Shown: positions 26,782-38,232, counted from the stretch's first letter. The stretch is 64,000 bases of DNA from Sphingobium sp. (GCA_020446425.1 JAGRES010000008.1:124001-188000), one strand, 5' to 3'. Notes: generated by a model not told the origin, from the sequence alone. Program-made: numbers and translations.

Positions 26782-26808
26782 CGAGCCGGCTGATTTCAGG
26801 CCGGCTCG
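26782..26808. terminator. Hairpin at a convergent gene junction
   Basis: CGAGCCGGC / GCCGGCTCG, a perfect 9-base stem with a 9-base loop, sits between the small acidic gene and nfeD and includes the last codons and stop of nfeD. Neither side has a T-run. It could end transcription in both directions with factor help. Confidence 0.4.
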
Positions 26809-27236
26809 ACCATCAGCAACGTTCCCTGTGCTCCTGTGATACGCACAGCAGCTCCAGCGTCCATATCGGGGCCGGAGCAATCCCACACGCCATCGCCTAT
26901 CCGCACGCGGCCCCGCCCGTTCTTGACCGGTTCCGCCAATGTCGCAATCTCACCGATCAGGCGGGCGGTACGATCATTGAGATGTGGGTCCTGTGACGCG
27001 ACGGGGTTATCCGCATACCAGCGCCTGCCGACCCATACAGCGGTAAGGCACAGGATGGCAAAGATCAGGAATTGCAGGGCAATCGGCACCGGGATCAGCA
27101 TCGCCAGTGCGCCGGTTATCGCCGCGGCAGCCCCGATCCAGATCAGGAATACGCCGGGCGTCAAGATCTCGCCAATGCCCAACAGCACGGCCAGACCAAG
27201 CCACCACCACGGGTTTTCAATCAGATGCTCGATCAT
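26796..27236 (-). CDS. NfeD-family membrane protein
   Basis: 146 residues: two or three membrane helices (about 10-28, 30-48 and 52-70) followed by a C-terminal OB-fold domain (about 88-146, ARLIGEIATLAEPVKNGRGRVRIGDGVW). This is the short NfeD type that pairs with stomatin-like SPFH proteins. The ATG is placed one base after the stop of the SPFH gene upstream, confirming the operon. A frame 24 codons longer exists but overlaps that gene. Confidence 0.92.
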   Translation of the reverse strand: MIEHLIENPWWWLGLAVLLGIGEILTPGVFLIWIGAAAAITGALAMLIPVPIALQFLIFAILCLTAVWVGRRWYADNPVASQDPHLNDRTARLIGEIATLAEPVKNGRGRVRIGDGVWDCSGPDMDAGAAVRITGAQGTLLMVEPA

Positions 27237-27237
27237 T

Positions 27238-28215
27238 TCATTGCCCCTCGAAGGGGCCGCGGCGTGTTTGCGGCACGGATGCGCCGCCGCCGCTGGTGAG
27301 GCCATCACTGCCTGACAGAGCTTCCTTGGCCAGTTCGCCTATCCCGCCAAGCGTGCCGATAAGCTGCGTCGCCTCAACCGGGAACAGGATCGTCTTCGCA
27401 TTGGGCGAGATGGCAAATTTCTCGACCGCTTCGACATATTTTTGCGCCACGAAATAGTTGATCGCCTGTGCATTGCCGCTGGCGATGGCGTCGGACACCA
27501 TTTGTGTCGCCTTGGCTTCAGCCTCCGCTTCGCGTTCGCGGGCCTCAGCGTCTCGGAAGGCAGCCTCACGCCGGCCTTCGGCTTCAAGGATTTGCGACTG
27601 TTTCTCGCCTTCTGCCTTCAGGATTTCCGACTGGCGCAGACCTTCGGACTCGAGGATTAGCGCGCGTTTCTCGCGCTCCGCCTTCATCTGCCGTGCCATG
27701 GCATTGACGATGTCCGTGGGCGGGCGGATATCCTTGATCTCAACACGGGTGATCTTGATGCCCCAGGCATTGGTGGCATGGTCCACGACAGACAGCAGCC
27801 GCGCATTGATCTCGTCACGTTTGGACAGGGTTTCGTCGAGGTCCATCGCGCCCATAACGGTACGCAGGTTGGTAGTCGCGAGCTGCATGATTGCGATATA
27901 TAGCTCGCTTACCTCATAGGCGGCCTTGGCAGCATCCAGCACCTGAAAGAAGACGACGCCGTCAACCGCGACCATCGCATTATCCTTGGTGATGATTTCT
28001 TGCCCAGGAATATCAACAACCTGCTCCATCATGTTGATCTTACGTCCAACATTATAGAAGAAAGCGGGGTAGAAATTGAGTCCCGGTCGCGCCACTTCGG
28101 TAAAGCGCCCGAAGCGCTCTATCGTATACTGATACCCCTGCCGCACGATCTTGATGCTCGCGGCGAGATAGATCAGCACGAGGATGACGAGCAGAAAAGC
28201 GACACCCAGACCCAT
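27238..28215 (-). CDS. SPFH/Band 7 (stomatin-like) membrane protein
   Basis: 325-residue inner-membrane scaffold protein. One N-terminal helix (about 3-22), then the Band 7 domain (about 22-190, RQGYQYTIERFGRFTEVARPGLN style). A long charged alanine/glutamate-rich coiled coil (about 190-260) and a glycine-rich tail follow. Forms ring or raft complexes with the NfeD partner encoded one base downstream. The ATG is preceded by GGGGAGA. An in-frame extension of 39 codons upstream lacks family character. Confidence 0.93.
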   Translation of the reverse strand: MGLGVAFLLVILVLIYLAASIKIVRQGYQYTIERFGRFTEVARPGLNFYPAFFYNVGRKINMMEQVVDIPGQEIITKDNAMVAVDGVVFFQVLDAAKAAYEVSELYIAIMQLATTNLRTVMGAMDLDETLSKRDEINARLLSVVDHATNAWGIKITRVEIKDIRPPTDIVNAMARQMKAEREKRALILESEGLRQSEILKAEGEKQSQILEAEGRREAAFRDAEAREREAEAEAKATQMVSDAIASGNAQAINYFVAQKYVEAVEKFAISPNAKTILFPVEATQLIGTLGGIGELAKEALSGSDGLTSGGGASVPQTRRGPFEGQ

Positions 28216-28301
28216 GGAAAATCTCCCCCAGATAATTTCTGCTTTCACTATGCAGGGAAATGGGAGAGGGGGGAAGGAAATTCGGCCAATTATAAGGAAA
28301 T

Positions 28302-29117
28302 ATGACCATGCAGCTCCTTCATAGCCGCTCACTCCTGTTCCTTCCGGCGTCCAACGCGCGGGCTATCGAGAAGGTACGCCGGCTGGATTGCGACATGGTG
28401 ATTCTGGACCTTGAGGACGCTGTTGCAGATGACAAGAAAGCGGAGGCTCGGGCGGCCTTGAAACCGGCATTTGAGGAGGGTTTTGGCGAGAGGATAGGGG
28501 CGGTACGGGTAAACGCGACCGACAGCGGGCACTATCTGTCCGATTGTGCCGCTCTCAAGGATGTTGCCGCCCAAATCGTTGTATTGCCCAAGGTCGAGAG
28601 CGCGCGTGAGGCGGAAGGGCTGGGCGATGCTGTGGGCAAGCCCGTCATCGCCATGATCGAATCGCCGCGTGGCGTCGCTCATGCGCAGGAGATTGCCGCA
28701 TCAGATGCCGTCGCCGGGCTGTTTATGGGCAATAACGACCTGCGCCATGACCTGCGCATCCCGATGAATGCCGACCGCTCCGGCCTGATGCTGGCGATGC
28801 AGCAGGTCATTCTCGCTGCGCGCCTTGCGGGGAAGGCGGTTTTCGACGGGGTTTATAACCGGCTTGAGGACGCTGACGGGTTTCGCGCTGAATGCGTGGA
28901 GGGTCGCAATCTCGGCTTTGACGGCAAAACGCTTATCCACCCGAACCAGATCGGGCCGGCCAATGATATATTCGGTCCCTCTGAGCAGGAACTGGCCGAG
29001 GCACGGGCGCTGATTGCCGCTGCGACAGGCGGCGCCGAGCGCTTTGACGGGCGCATGATTGAGGATATGCATGTCGCGCAAGCCAGGGCTCTGCTGGAAA
29101 AGGCGGGCGGGGCATAA
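28302..29117 (+). CDS. CitE-like HpcH/HpaI aldolase / citrate-lyase beta-type protein
   Basis: 271-residue TIM-barrel C-C lyase of the CitE family. The motifs RSLLFLPASN, DMVILDLEDAV (metal-binding acidic residues near 35-41), and FDGKTLIHPNQI (near 206-217) are present. No citrate lyase alpha or gamma genes are nearby, so it is a stand-alone CitE-like enzyme, possibly a malyl-, citramalyl- or methylmalyl-CoA lyase or thioesterase. AAGGAA stands just before the first ATG; a second ATG two codons later is also possible. Divergent from the SPFH gene. Confidence 0.88.
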   Translation: MTMQLLHSRSLLFLPASNARAIEKVRRLDCDMVILDLEDAVADDKKAEARAALKPAFEEGFGERIGAVRVNATDSGHYLSDCAALKDVAAQIVVLPKVESAREAEGLGDAVGKPVIAMIESPRGVAHAQEIAASDAVAGLFMGNNDLRHDLRIPMNADRSGLMLAMQQVILAARLAGKAVFDGVYNRLEDADGFRAECVEGRNLGFDGKTLIHPNQIGPANDIFGPSEQELAEARALIAAATGGAERFDGRMIEDMHVAQARALLEKAGGA

Positions 29118-29187
29118 ATTTCTGCCCTCATGCTCTAGCCCAAGTGCGGGGAAATGGTTACATGGGCGGCCACGATTACACCCCTGA

Positions 29188-30666
<1,479 letters not shown>

Positions 30667-30683
30667 CTGATAAAATGGGAATT

Positions 30684-30752
30684 CCGTTCGTGTCGAGCGA
30701 AGTCGAGACACGAGAACGCCTGACGCATCTCGACTTCGCTCGATGCGAACGG
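30684..30752. repeat. Imperfect inverted repeat with 25-base arms
   Basis: The arm at 30684-30708 (CCGTTCGTGTCGAGCGAAGT plus CGAGA) is matched by the reverse complement of 30728-30752 with 2 mismatches in 25; the loop is 19 bases. The TCGAGCGAAGTCGA core resembles a dispersed intergenic element I associate with sphingomonad genomes; only this copy was seen in the window. It fills the gap between guaB and the next gene. Confidence 0.75.
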
Positions 30753-30769
30753 AGCAAACTGGCTTACAC

Positions 30770-31954
30770 ATGACTCCCTCCGCCCGCCTGCAAGCCGCCA
30801 TAGAGCTGCTCAATGAGATCATCGTCGCCGCGCGCGACGGCGGCGCGGCGGCGGACACGCTGATCGCCCGCTATTTCAAGACACGGCGCTATGCGGGCTC
30901 GAAAGACAGGCGCGCGGTACGGGATTGGGTTTACGCCGCCATTCGGTTGTGCGGTGAGCGTCCGGCAAGCGGGCGTGCGGCCATGCTGGCGCTGGTGCAA
31001 GAGCAGCCGGAATATGCCGCCCTGTTTGACGGTTCGGTTCACGGTCCTGCTGCGATTGACCCTGATGAGCCAGTGGCCCAGCCGGGCAATATACCTGCCT
31101 GGCTTTTGCTGCATCTGGCGCAACCATTGGCCGATCCTGCGGAGCAGGCGGCGTTGCTGGAGCGCGCGCCGCTCGATATTCGGGTGAACGCCCTCAAATG
31201 CGATATGGAACAGGCGCGGGTGCTATTCCCAGACGCCGAGCCGGTCAGCCCCATATCCAATGCGCTGCGGTTACCAGAGGGGACGGCGGTGGAATCCACC
31301 GACGCCTATCGCGATGGCCTGATTGAAATACAGGATGCGGGCAGCCAGCTTATTGTACGGGCCTGCGAAGTGAAACCCGGCATGACCATGATAGACCTAT
31401 GTGCGGGCGCTGGCGGCAAAACGCTGGGCCTCGCCGCCGATATGGCAGGGCAGGGACGCCTGCTTGCCGCCGACATCAATCGTGACCGGCTTTCGCGGTT
31501 GCCGGATCGCGCGGGGCGTGCAGGCGCGGCTTTTGTCGAAACGCTACTGATGAATGCAGGTCGGGAGGAACAGGCCTTATCCGCATATGGGGGCAGCGCG
31601 GATGTGGTGCTCGTCGATGCGCCGTGCTCCGGCACCGGTACATGGAGGCGGAATCCCGAGGCGCGATGGCGGTTGACCGAAGAGCGTCTGGCGCGCCTGC
31701 GGACCCAGCAGGCCCGTATATTGGATATGGCGGCGGCACTGGTCAAACCCGGAGGGCGTCTGGTCTATGCCGTATGTGCGCTGACCGATGGTGAAGGCAC
31801 AGGGCAAACAGAAGCGTTTCTCAAACGCCACACTGGCTGGAAAACAGCCATTCTGGAGCTGCCCAAGGGCAGAAAATATGGTGAAGGATGCTTGCTAACG
31901 CCCGCGCATGATGGCACGGATGGATTTTTCATCGCCACGCTGGTGAAATTATGA
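30770..31954 (+). CDS. RsmB/NOP-family RNA cytosine-5 methyltransferase
   Basis: 394-residue protein that probably methylates a cytosine in 16S rRNA. An N-terminal NusB-like RNA-binding part (about 1-130) precedes the Rossmann catalytic domain. The SAM-binding motif is MIDLCAGAGGKTLGLA. The catalytic cysteines are in VLVDAPCSGTGTWRRNPEARW and in YAVCALTDGEG. The start lies just after the inverted repeat; an ATG nine codons earlier falls within the repeat and is rejected. It overlaps the next frame's possible upstream start but not the preferred one. Confidence 0.92.
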   Translation: MTPSARLQAAIELLNEIIVAARDGGAAADTLIARYFKTRRYAGSKDRRAVRDWVYAAIRLCGERPASGRAAMLALVQEQPEYAALFDGSVHGPAAIDPDEPVAQPGNIPAWLLLHLAQPLADPAEQAALLERAPLDIRVNALKCDMEQARVLFPDAEPVSPISNALRLPEGTAVESTDAYRDGLIEIQDAGSQLIVRACEVKPGMTMIDLCAGAGGKTLGLAADMAGQGRLLAADINRDRLSRLPDRAGRAGAAFVETLLMNAGREEQALSAYGGSADVVLVDAPCSGTGTWRRNPEARWRLTEERLARLRTQQARILDMAAALVKPGGRLVYAVCALTDGEGTGQTEAFLKRHTGWKTAILELPKGRKYGEGCLLTPAHDGTDGFFIATLVKL

Positions 31955-32025
31955 GGCGAAGTCCGCATAGGCATCATGAAGGGCCACGGCTCGTGGACCA
32001 GCGCGGCGGCGTTGTGGAGACGATA

Positions 32026-32550
32026 ATGCGATTTACCCCTGCAACCCTGGCATGTGCAGCCGTGTTGACCATGGTATCGAGTGTCGGCATCAGCCAGCGC
32101 CCGGACAGCCAGATCAGCCCGCTTTCGCTGTCATGGCAGGCCAAGGGCGCCGCTGCGCGCGCGGCGGGCGATCTGCAGGCGGCGACGGACGCCTATGAAA
32201 CCGCGCTGGTAGTCGATCCCCGCAATCGCGCCGCATTCATTGCATTGGGCGATGTGGCGCGTGAACAGGGTCTGCAGGGCAAGGCCGTGCGTTATTATCG
32301 TGGCGCGCTGATGCTGGAGCCCAGCGATATGGACGCATTGGGCGGTACGGTGCGGGCGTTGGTCGAGCGTGGCGCGGTGGCGAACGCCAAGGAAAACCTC
32401 TCGAAAATGAAGACGCTGTGTCGCGGCGAATGTCCGCAGATCGCCGAACTGGGTGGCTTGATCGAGCGAAAGGCGACCGCTCAGGCTGCTTTGTCGGCGA
32501 CGGATGCAGCGCCTGCGCCCAGCCCGGAAAAGCTCGCGCAGCAGCCCTGA
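32026..32550 (+). CDS. Exported TPR-repeat protein
   Basis: 174 residues. A signal peptide (MRFTPATLACAAVLTMVSSV) is followed by two tetratricopeptide-like repeats (about 35-100, AKGAAARAAGDLQAATDAYE and ALGDVAREQGLQGKAVRYYR). A cysteine pair lies in KTLCRGECPQ, and the tail is alanine/proline-rich. Probably a periplasmic interaction protein. The start is the ATG with GGAG six bases before it. Convergent with rsmA. Confidence 0.82.
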   Translation: MRFTPATLACAAVLTMVSSVGISQRPDSQISPLSLSWQAKGAAARAAGDLQAATDAYETALVVDPRNRAAFIALGDVAREQGLQGKAVRYYRGALMLEPSDMDALGGTVRALVERGAVANAKENLSKMKTLCRGECPQIAELGGLIERKATAQAALSATDAAPAPSPEKLAQQP

Positions 32551-32564
32551 TCCGCACGATCAGG
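32546..32564. terminator. Palindrome spanning two convergent stop codons
   Basis: CCTGATC / GATCAGG forms a perfect 7-base stem with a 5-base loop that includes the stop codons of the TPR gene and rsmA. No T-run on either side; weak call as a two-way terminator. Confidence 0.3.
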
Positions 32565-33399
32565 CGTGGCTCAATAGTCTCGCAATAGCGACAAATTCAT
32601 CGACACTGACAGTTTCCGCGCGCCTTTGCGGATCAATGCCGAGCGTGCTCAGCGCATCCAGAGCGCCCGGTACGGATTTGAGGCTTTGGCGCAGCATCTT
32701 GCGCCGCTGGCCGAAAGCGGCTGCGGTGATGCGCTCAAGAACCGGCAGGGCAACGCCACCGGGCTCTTCGCCCGGAACAATGTGGACGACAGCGGACATG
32801 ACCTTGGGCGGCGGCGTAAAGGCGCTGCGGTGCACTTTCATGGCGAGACGTGGATGCGCACGCCATTGGGCCAGCACTGCTAGGCGACCATAATGGGAGG
32901 TTCCAACCGGTGCGACGATCCGCTCGGCCACTTCCTGCTGGAACATCAGGGTCAACGAGGCCCACCAGGGCTGCCACTGTGCCGACAGCCATCCGATCAG
33001 CAATTGCGTGCCGACATTATAGGGCAGGTTGGCGAGGATATGGGCGCCATCCCCTGCGAGCGTGCGGGCATCGACCTTCATCGCGTCGCCTTCGACAATT
33101 TCAAGCTGGCCGGGGAAGGCGGCGCTTAATTCTTCCAGAGCCGGGATGCAGCGCGCATCGCGCTCCACCGCGGTCACATGCGCGCCCGCCCGCAATGCTG
33201 CGCGCGTCAGCCCGCCGGGCCCCGGGCCAACCTCGAACACTCTCTGCCCTGCCAGATCGCCAGGAATGGCGGCGATGCGTGCCAGCAACTGCTCATCCAA
33301 CAGGAAATTCTGCCCCAATGCCTTGCTTGCGTTCAGGCCGTAACGCGCGATTACTTCCCGTAAAGGAGGGAGGGCAGGCGCGGTCGCCATTCCGGCCAA
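32560..33399 (-). CDS. rsmA: 16S rRNA adenine-1518/1519 dimethyltransferase
   Basis: KsgA, which dimethylates two adenines near the 3' end of 16S rRNA in late 30S assembly. 279 residues. Motifs: [17 protein letters not shown] near 24, SAM-binding [15 protein letters not shown] near 54, and catalytic [11 protein letters not shown] near 124. Two bases downstream of pdxA, in the conserved lptD-surA-pdxA-rsmA order. Confidence 0.96.
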   Translation of the reverse strand: MAGMATAPALPPLREVIARYGLNASKALGQNFLLDEQLLARIAAIPGDLAGQRVFEVGPGPGGLTRAALRAGAHVTAVERDARCIPALEELSAAFPGQLEIVEGDAMKVDARTLAGDGAHILANLPYNVGTQLLIGWLSAQWQPWWASLTLMFQQEVAERIVAPVGTSHYGRLAVLAQWRAHPRLAMKVHRSAFTPPPKVMSAVVHIVPGEEPGGVALPVLERITAAAFGQRRKMLRQSLKSVPGALDALSTLGIDPQRRAETVSVDEFVAIARLLSHA

Positions 33400-33401
33400 A
33401 T

Positions 33402-34424
33402 CTACAGGTCCGGTCGGGCGGCGCGGTTCTGCGCGGCCTTTTCCGCCATACGAATGGCGGCAATCATTGCACCGGGATTGGCTATGTTTTGTCCGGCTAT
33501 CCCGAAGGCTGTGCCATGATCGGGCGAACAGCGTACAATCGGCAGGCCGAGCGTTATGTTGACACCCGTATCGAAATGCAGGGTCTTGATCGGGATCAGC
33601 GCCTGATCATGATACATGCACAGCGCTGCGTCATATTCCTCACGCGCGGCGGCATGAAACATGGCGTCCGGTGAATGGGGGCCGTCGATATTCAATCCTT
33701 CGTCACGCAAGGACTGGATTGCCGGGGCAATGATATCAATCTCCTCGCGGCCCATATTACCATTTTCGCCCGCATGAGGATTGAGGCCAGCCACCGCGAT
33801 GCGTGGCTTTTCGATCCCGAAATTCCGCGTCAGTCCCTTAGCCGTGACAAGAGAACGGGTGCGGATCAGGTCTATCGACAGCGCATCGGGAACAGCCGCC
33901 AGAGGCAGATGAATGGTCAGTGGAACGACGCGCAGCGTGGGGCCGGCGAGCATCATGACCGCGTTGGTGCGGGCCACGCCGCAGCGCTCGGCAATGAATT
34001 CGGTCTGTCCAGGGTGTGTGAAGCCTACGGAATAAAGCTGACTCTTGCCAACGGGAGCAGTAACCAGGCCCGCCACCGCACCGTTTTTGGCAAGCCCAAT
34101 ACCGAATTCCAGCGCATGAAGCGCGCATTGTGCTCCGTCGGTGTTGGGTTGGCCCGGTATGATGTCGCCATCCATATCTATAGGCAGGCACGGCAGGCCG
34201 CGATCGAAAGCCTCTAAGGCCTCATCCGGTCCGCCGATAGGGATTACCGGTCCGTCCCAGACGGCAGACAAGGCGCGGCTATTGCCGATCACGAAGAAAG
34301 GCGGCAGCCCCTGCGCTTTGCGCACAGCCCAGCTTTTCGCGATAACTTCCGGGCCTATGCCAGCAGGATCGCCGATCGTTACCGCGAAAGGAGAGGCGAT
34401 TTTTCGGCTTTCCGGATCGTTCAT
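33402..34424 (-). CDS. pdxA: 4-hydroxythreonine-4-phosphate dehydrogenase
   Basis: NAD-dependent step of pyridoxal phosphate synthesis. 340 residues from the chosen ATG. Motifs: [12 protein letters not shown] near 14, [10 protein letters not shown] with metal-binding histidine near 145, and [13 protein letters not shown] near 278. The start is 5 bases after the surA stop; a frame 28 codons longer would lie inside surA. Confidence 0.95.
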   Translation of the reverse strand: MNDPESRKIASPFAVTIGDPAGIGPEVIAKSWAVRKAQGLPPFFVIGNSRALSAVWDGPVIPIGGPDEALEAFDRGLPCLPIDMDGDIIPGQPNTDGAQCALHALEFGIGLAKNGAVAGLVTAPVGKSQLYSVGFTHPGQTEFIAERCGVARTNAVMMLAGPTLRVVPLTIHLPLAAVPDALSIDLIRTRSLVTAKGLTRNFGIEKPRIAVAGLNPHAGENGNMGREEIDIIAPAIQSLRDEGLNIDGPHSPDAMFHAAAREEYDAALCMYHDQALIPIKTLHFDTGVNITLGLPIVRCSPDHGTAFGIAGQNIANPGAMIAAIRMAEKAAQNRAARPDL

Positions 34425-34428
34425 GGCC

Positions 34429-35787
34429 TCAATTATATTCGATAATTGCGTCGCGCCGCAAATCGCGCAGGTAGATACGGGCGCGCTTGTTGACGCGCTC
34501 ATCCTCAATCTGGCTCATGATCTGGTCAAAGGAGGGAGCACTCGCATCCTGAGGGTCGTCCCGGCCGCAAATCACCAGCGAGCGGACGCCGCTCTCAATG
34601 GAACCAAAGGGTGGTGTCGCCTGTCCGACCTGCATTTCCATCATGACGCTCTGTAAAGGGGCAGGAAGATCACGGATACGGATATTGTCGTTGTCGATTA
34701 CCTGCGCGCCCAGACGGGTGCTAAGCTCTCCCACACTGCCGCAACCCGTCAGGGATTTGAGCTGCTCGGTGAACTGTTTCACCTTGGTCTGTGCCTTGGC
34801 AGGACTGATGCCCTGGGGGAAATCTATCGTGATTTGTTTGAGGCTCAGCATTGCGTCACGCGGGTCGGCGGTCAGCACCTTGCGCTTGTCCATCAGGTAG
34901 ATGACCGAAAATCCGCCGGGGATGGGTATCGGCCCTGCAATCTGACCCACCTGAATTTCCATCACGGCTCGGCTAAGGGCGTCGGGCAACTGGCCGGAGC
35001 GGACCCAGCCCAGATCGCCGCCGACAGCGGCAGTCGACGCCTCGGAGAATTGGCGGGCATAGGCGGCAAAGGAACCGCCCTGCTTGATCTGCTCGATAAT
35101 ATTCTGTGCATTGGCGGCGATCTGCTGCGCGTTTTCCGGCGTGGCGGACAGGTAAATCTCGCCCACGCGATATTCCTCTGAGCCCTTGAGCGCGTTCATG
35201 CGATCAAGCACGGATCGCACTTCGTCTTCGCTGACATTGATGAAGGGTTGCACATTACGGCGGAGCAGCCGGTTCCAGGCCGCTTCGGCTTCAATCTGCC
35301 GCTGGATACTGGCCGCTGAGCTGCCCTTTTCGCGCAGATAGCGCGTGAATTCATCCGGAGTCTGGCGAAAATTCGCGGCGACGCGTGCATAGCTCTGGGC
35401 CAGTTCGGCCTTGTCGACGATGATGTCGTTGGCGGCGGCTTCCTGAATCTGCAATGTCTCGTCGATCAGGTTGCGCAAGACCTGAAGGCGCAAGCGGGCA
35501 AGCTCTGCTTCGGGAACATTCCCGCCATTCGCCAGAACGATAAGCGCGAGACGATGTTCTATATCGGTCTGGGTAATGATCTGGCCATTGACCACTGCGG
35601 TAGGTTTGCGGACATTGGGGTCGCGATCTTCAAAGATCGTCATGTCCGACGGCAGCTTGAGCGAATCGGCGGAGTTTTGTGCGAGGGCAGGTGCAGACAT
35701 GCCGCCCATCACCATTGCAACAGCGGCCAACGTGCCCAATGAAATGTCCAGTAAGTGCGCCTTTGCGCGGTTTTTCCACATTGCCAT
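34429..35787 (-). CDS. surA: Periplasmic chaperone and peptidyl-prolyl isomerase SurA
   Basis: Escorts outer-membrane proteins such as LptD through the periplasm. About 452 residues with a signal peptide ending near APALAQ. An N-terminal chaperone domain (about 60-220) is followed by a clear parvulin domain (about 225-325, GGDLGWVRSGQLP) and a second, degenerate parvulin segment. A start two codons later (MWKNRAK) is equally possible. Encoded directly downstream of lptD with a 99-base gap. Confidence 0.93.
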   Translation of the reverse strand: MAMWKNRAKAHLLDISLGTLAAVAMVMGGMSAPALAQNSADSLKLPSDMTIFEDRDPNVRKPTAVVNGQIITQTDIEHRLALIVLANGGNVPEAELARLRLQVLRNLIDETLQIQEAAANDIIVDKAELAQSYARVAANFRQTPDEFTRYLREKGSSAASIQRQIEAEAAWNRLLRRNVQPFINVSEDEVRSVLDRMNALKGSEEYRVGEIYLSATPENAQQIAANAQNIIEQIKQGGSFAAYARQFSEASTAAVGGDLGWVRSGQLPDALSRAVMEIQVGQIAGPIPIPGGFSVIYLMDKRKVLTADPRDAMLSLKQITIDFPQGISPAKAQTKVKQFTEQLKSLTGCGSVGELSTRLGAQVIDNDNIRIRDLPAPLQSVMMEMQVGQATPPFGSIESGVRSLVICGRDDPQDASAPSFDQIMSQIEDERVNKRARIYLRDLRRDAIIEYN

Positions 35788-35886
35788 CGAGTACACTACT
35801 CTCCGTATAAACATTTGACCAAGCGCGTAATTAGCTCGACGATAATGAACCCCCGCTGAGCAATCCGCCACCCGAAGGCTCAACCC

Positions 35887-38232
35887 TTATATGCCCAGAT
35901 TGCGAAAGGCCAGACGCAGCTGAATGGTATTGTTGGTTCGCGCATCGCCAGCTGACTGATAGTCCCGCCGCCATGTCAGGCCAATGTCGAGGCACTCGTC
36001 CTGATAGGCGATGCCCAGCCTGTGCCTGATGGGCTCATAGCCGTCCGCCAAAGACAGAGGATCCTCCTTCTGTCCGGTGAGGTCGATGACGGTCGACCCG
36101 AAAATCGACCAATAACGGGCGAATGCGAGCCGCGCGCCTAGGCGAATTTCTTCGCGATCCGACAAATCCTCGATCTGCTGGGTCACGTTGCGGTTGAGAT
36201 GGAGATAACCGACGGTAAGATAGGTCTTGCGCGAACCGACCGTGGCGTCGATTTCGTTGCGCCGGACGGCCAGATTATCCTTATCGACCCGGAACCGGTG
36301 CGTAACACTGACGAAATCCTTGTAGCGAACCGTCGTGCGCCCGACAAAATCGGATATCTTCTCGGAAAGGCCGGTGCCATTGGGCAGCAGGGTCGGCCGG
36401 CGGTTCAGCCGGATGCTCTGGCCGACAATGGTTTCGAGCGAAAAGTCCTTCAGGCTCAGCGCATATTCCATGCCCAGGGTCAGGCGTGTCGAGTCCTCGA
36501 AACGGTCATATCCCGGGAAACGGTTAAGCGCGAAAAGATTGCTGTCCTCCAGGTCCACCGAGCGGGCGTCTTCGTTCGGCAGCGACAGGTTCGCGAGTTT
36601 GGGAGACGCGACAATCTGCACGCGCGGCGTAATGCGCTGTGTGCCGCCCAGAAATTGGCCGATGAACGGCCAGCGCATATCTGCTGCTACGGCAGCGATA
36701 CCGCGACTTTGCCAGCCGCTATCGCCGCGATAGACGGTAATCGGGTTCAGCAGTGTGTCGTTGGCGTGGTAGACGTCTCCGCGCGCGTACCCGGTGAAGG
36801 TCAGTTCCTGCCCCCAATTGGTGAGGCGGCGCATATTCCACTCAGCAGATATGAACGCCCGCTGCGTGTCCTGCCCGGATGTACGTGTGATGGCCAGACT
36901 ATTTGCCTGCAGCTTGAGCTTCCCACCCAATATCGGATCGGGCAACCGCAGCCGGTAGTCGATAACCGGCAGGGCGATCGGCATCTGCCCTTTGGGATCG
37001 CCCAGACGCAGGGTCTGCACCGACCAGCCCGCAATGGAGAGATAGCTGTTTGTACCGATTCTCTCTGCGCCAATTGTCGAGCGCAGCCGGTCGTCACGGC
37101 TGATGTCGTAGCGGCGCAGGAAGGTCCGGTCCGTTACGCGCCGCAGGGAGCCGGAGAAGCTCCATTCAGGGCTGAACTGATATTTGCCGCTGGCGTCAAT
37201 ATATCCGCGGAAATCCTTGTCCGAGGGCGCTGCCGTAAGGTTGGTGCTGCGACGCCGGCTGTATGTGCCATAGCCGGTAATGCGATATGCGCCATTGCCG
37301 ACAATTGCGCGATACCCCGCTTCCATCATCGGCAACTGATCGGTATAGGCATGCGTGGTAATCGTAAGGTCGCGATTGGGCGCCAGCCGCACATAATAGG
37401 GTAGGGCAACCTCCAGCCCGTTTACACCATTGATCTTGATGTCAGGGATCAAAAGACCCGACCCGCCCTTGTCGCCGACAGGATGCGAAAAGCGCGGTAT
37501 GACGCCAAGCGGAAGCCCGAATAATTCTATTCTGGCACCCTTGTAACGAACTCTTTCAGCGGCAGGATCATAACGCACCTCGACCGCCTTGATCTGCCAG
37601 CTCGGGTTTTTCGGGCAGCCATCGGCATCCTCGACGGGGCAAGGGGAATAAGCGGCATGCTGGAGGACATACACGCCATCATTGCGCTGTCCGCTGCGGG
37701 CCACGAGGCGACCGCCTTCTTCCATGATCAACAGCAGATTCTCAACCAGCCCATCTTTCAGCGTATCGGTGACCTCGATACGGTCGCCATAGGCTACATT
37801 ACCATTGGCGTCGGTAACGGAGACATTGCCGCTCGCCTCGACCGCGCCTGTGGTGCGGTTCCACGTTACCGTATCGGCACGCAGCCGGTTCCCTTCGCGC
37901 AGCATTTGTACATTGCCGCTGGCGGTGACGGTATCGGTATCGCTGTTATATTCCAGCAAATCGGCTGAAAAGGCGATCTCGTCATTCGATGCGGGAATGG
38001 GTGTGTCCGGCGTTGTGACGGCAGCCGCATTCTGAGTAGCGCTGGGGTCGTGCACATCATCAATTGCGGATTTGCGGCTTTCCCGCTTCTGCTCGATCTG
38101 CATCGCGCCAGCAGCAGTCGCCCAGCCAGCAGCCGCAACAACCGACCCACTTATCAGCAACAGGCGGAGCACGGCCGCCGGATCGCGATATGCCCCTGAT
38201 GCGTGGCGGAAGATGTGGGCGATGGGAATCAT
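35887..38232 (-). CDS. lptD: LPS-assembly outer-membrane protein LptD
   Basis: Inserts lipopolysaccharide or sphingomonad outer-leaflet lipids into the outer membrane with LptE. About 781 residues: signal sequence, N-terminal OstA/beta-jellyroll domain (about 75-190, YNSDTDTVTASGNVQMLREGNR), then a large beta-barrel. Cysteine pair CPVEDADGC in the early part. Many sphingomonads make glycosphingolipids instead of LPS, so the substrate here is an open point. The start is an ATG followed by IPIAHIFRHASG; a longer frame (38 codons) is less likely. Confidence 0.93.
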   Translation of the reverse strand: MIPIAHIFRHASGAYRDPAAVLRLLLISGSVVAAAGWATAAGAMQIEQKRESRKSAIDDVHDPSATQNAAAVTTPDTPIPASNDEIAFSADLLEYNSDTDTVTASGNVQMLREGNRLRADTVTWNRTTGAVEASGNVSVTDANGNVAYGDRIEVTDTLKDGLVENLLLIMEEGGRLVARSGQRNDGVYVLQHAAYSPCPVEDADGCPKNPSWQIKAVEVRYDPAAERVRYKGARIELFGLPLGVIPRFSHPVGDKGGSGLLIPDIKINGVNGLEVALPYYVRLAPNRDLTITTHAYTDQLPMMEAGYRAIVGNGAYRITGYGTYSRRRSTNLTAAPSDKDFRGYIDASGKYQFSPEWSFSGSLRRVTDRTFLRRYDISRDDRLRSTIGAERIGTNSYLSIAGWSVQTLRLGDPKGQMPIALPVIDYRLRLPDPILGGKLKLQANSLAITRTSGQDTQRAFISAEWNMRRLTNWGQELTFTGYARGDVYHANDTLLNPITVYRGDSGWQSRGIAAVAADMRWPFIGQFLGGTQRITPRVQIVASPKLANLSLPNEDARSVDLEDSNLFALNRFPGYDRFEDSTRLTLGMEYALSLKDFSLETIVGQSIRLNRRPTLLPNGTGLSEKISDFVGRTTVRYKDFVSVTHRFRVDKDNLAVRRNEIDATVGSRKTYLTVGYLHLNRNVTQQIEDLSDREEIRLGARLAFARYWSIFGSTVIDLTGQKEDPLSLADGYEPIRHRLGIAYQDECLDIGLTWRRDYQSAGDARTNNTIQLRLAFRNLGI

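Noticed and set aside
36199..37404. A 401-codon plus-strand frame
   Set aside because: Antisense to lptD; cysteine-rich, low-complexity translation typical of shadow frames.
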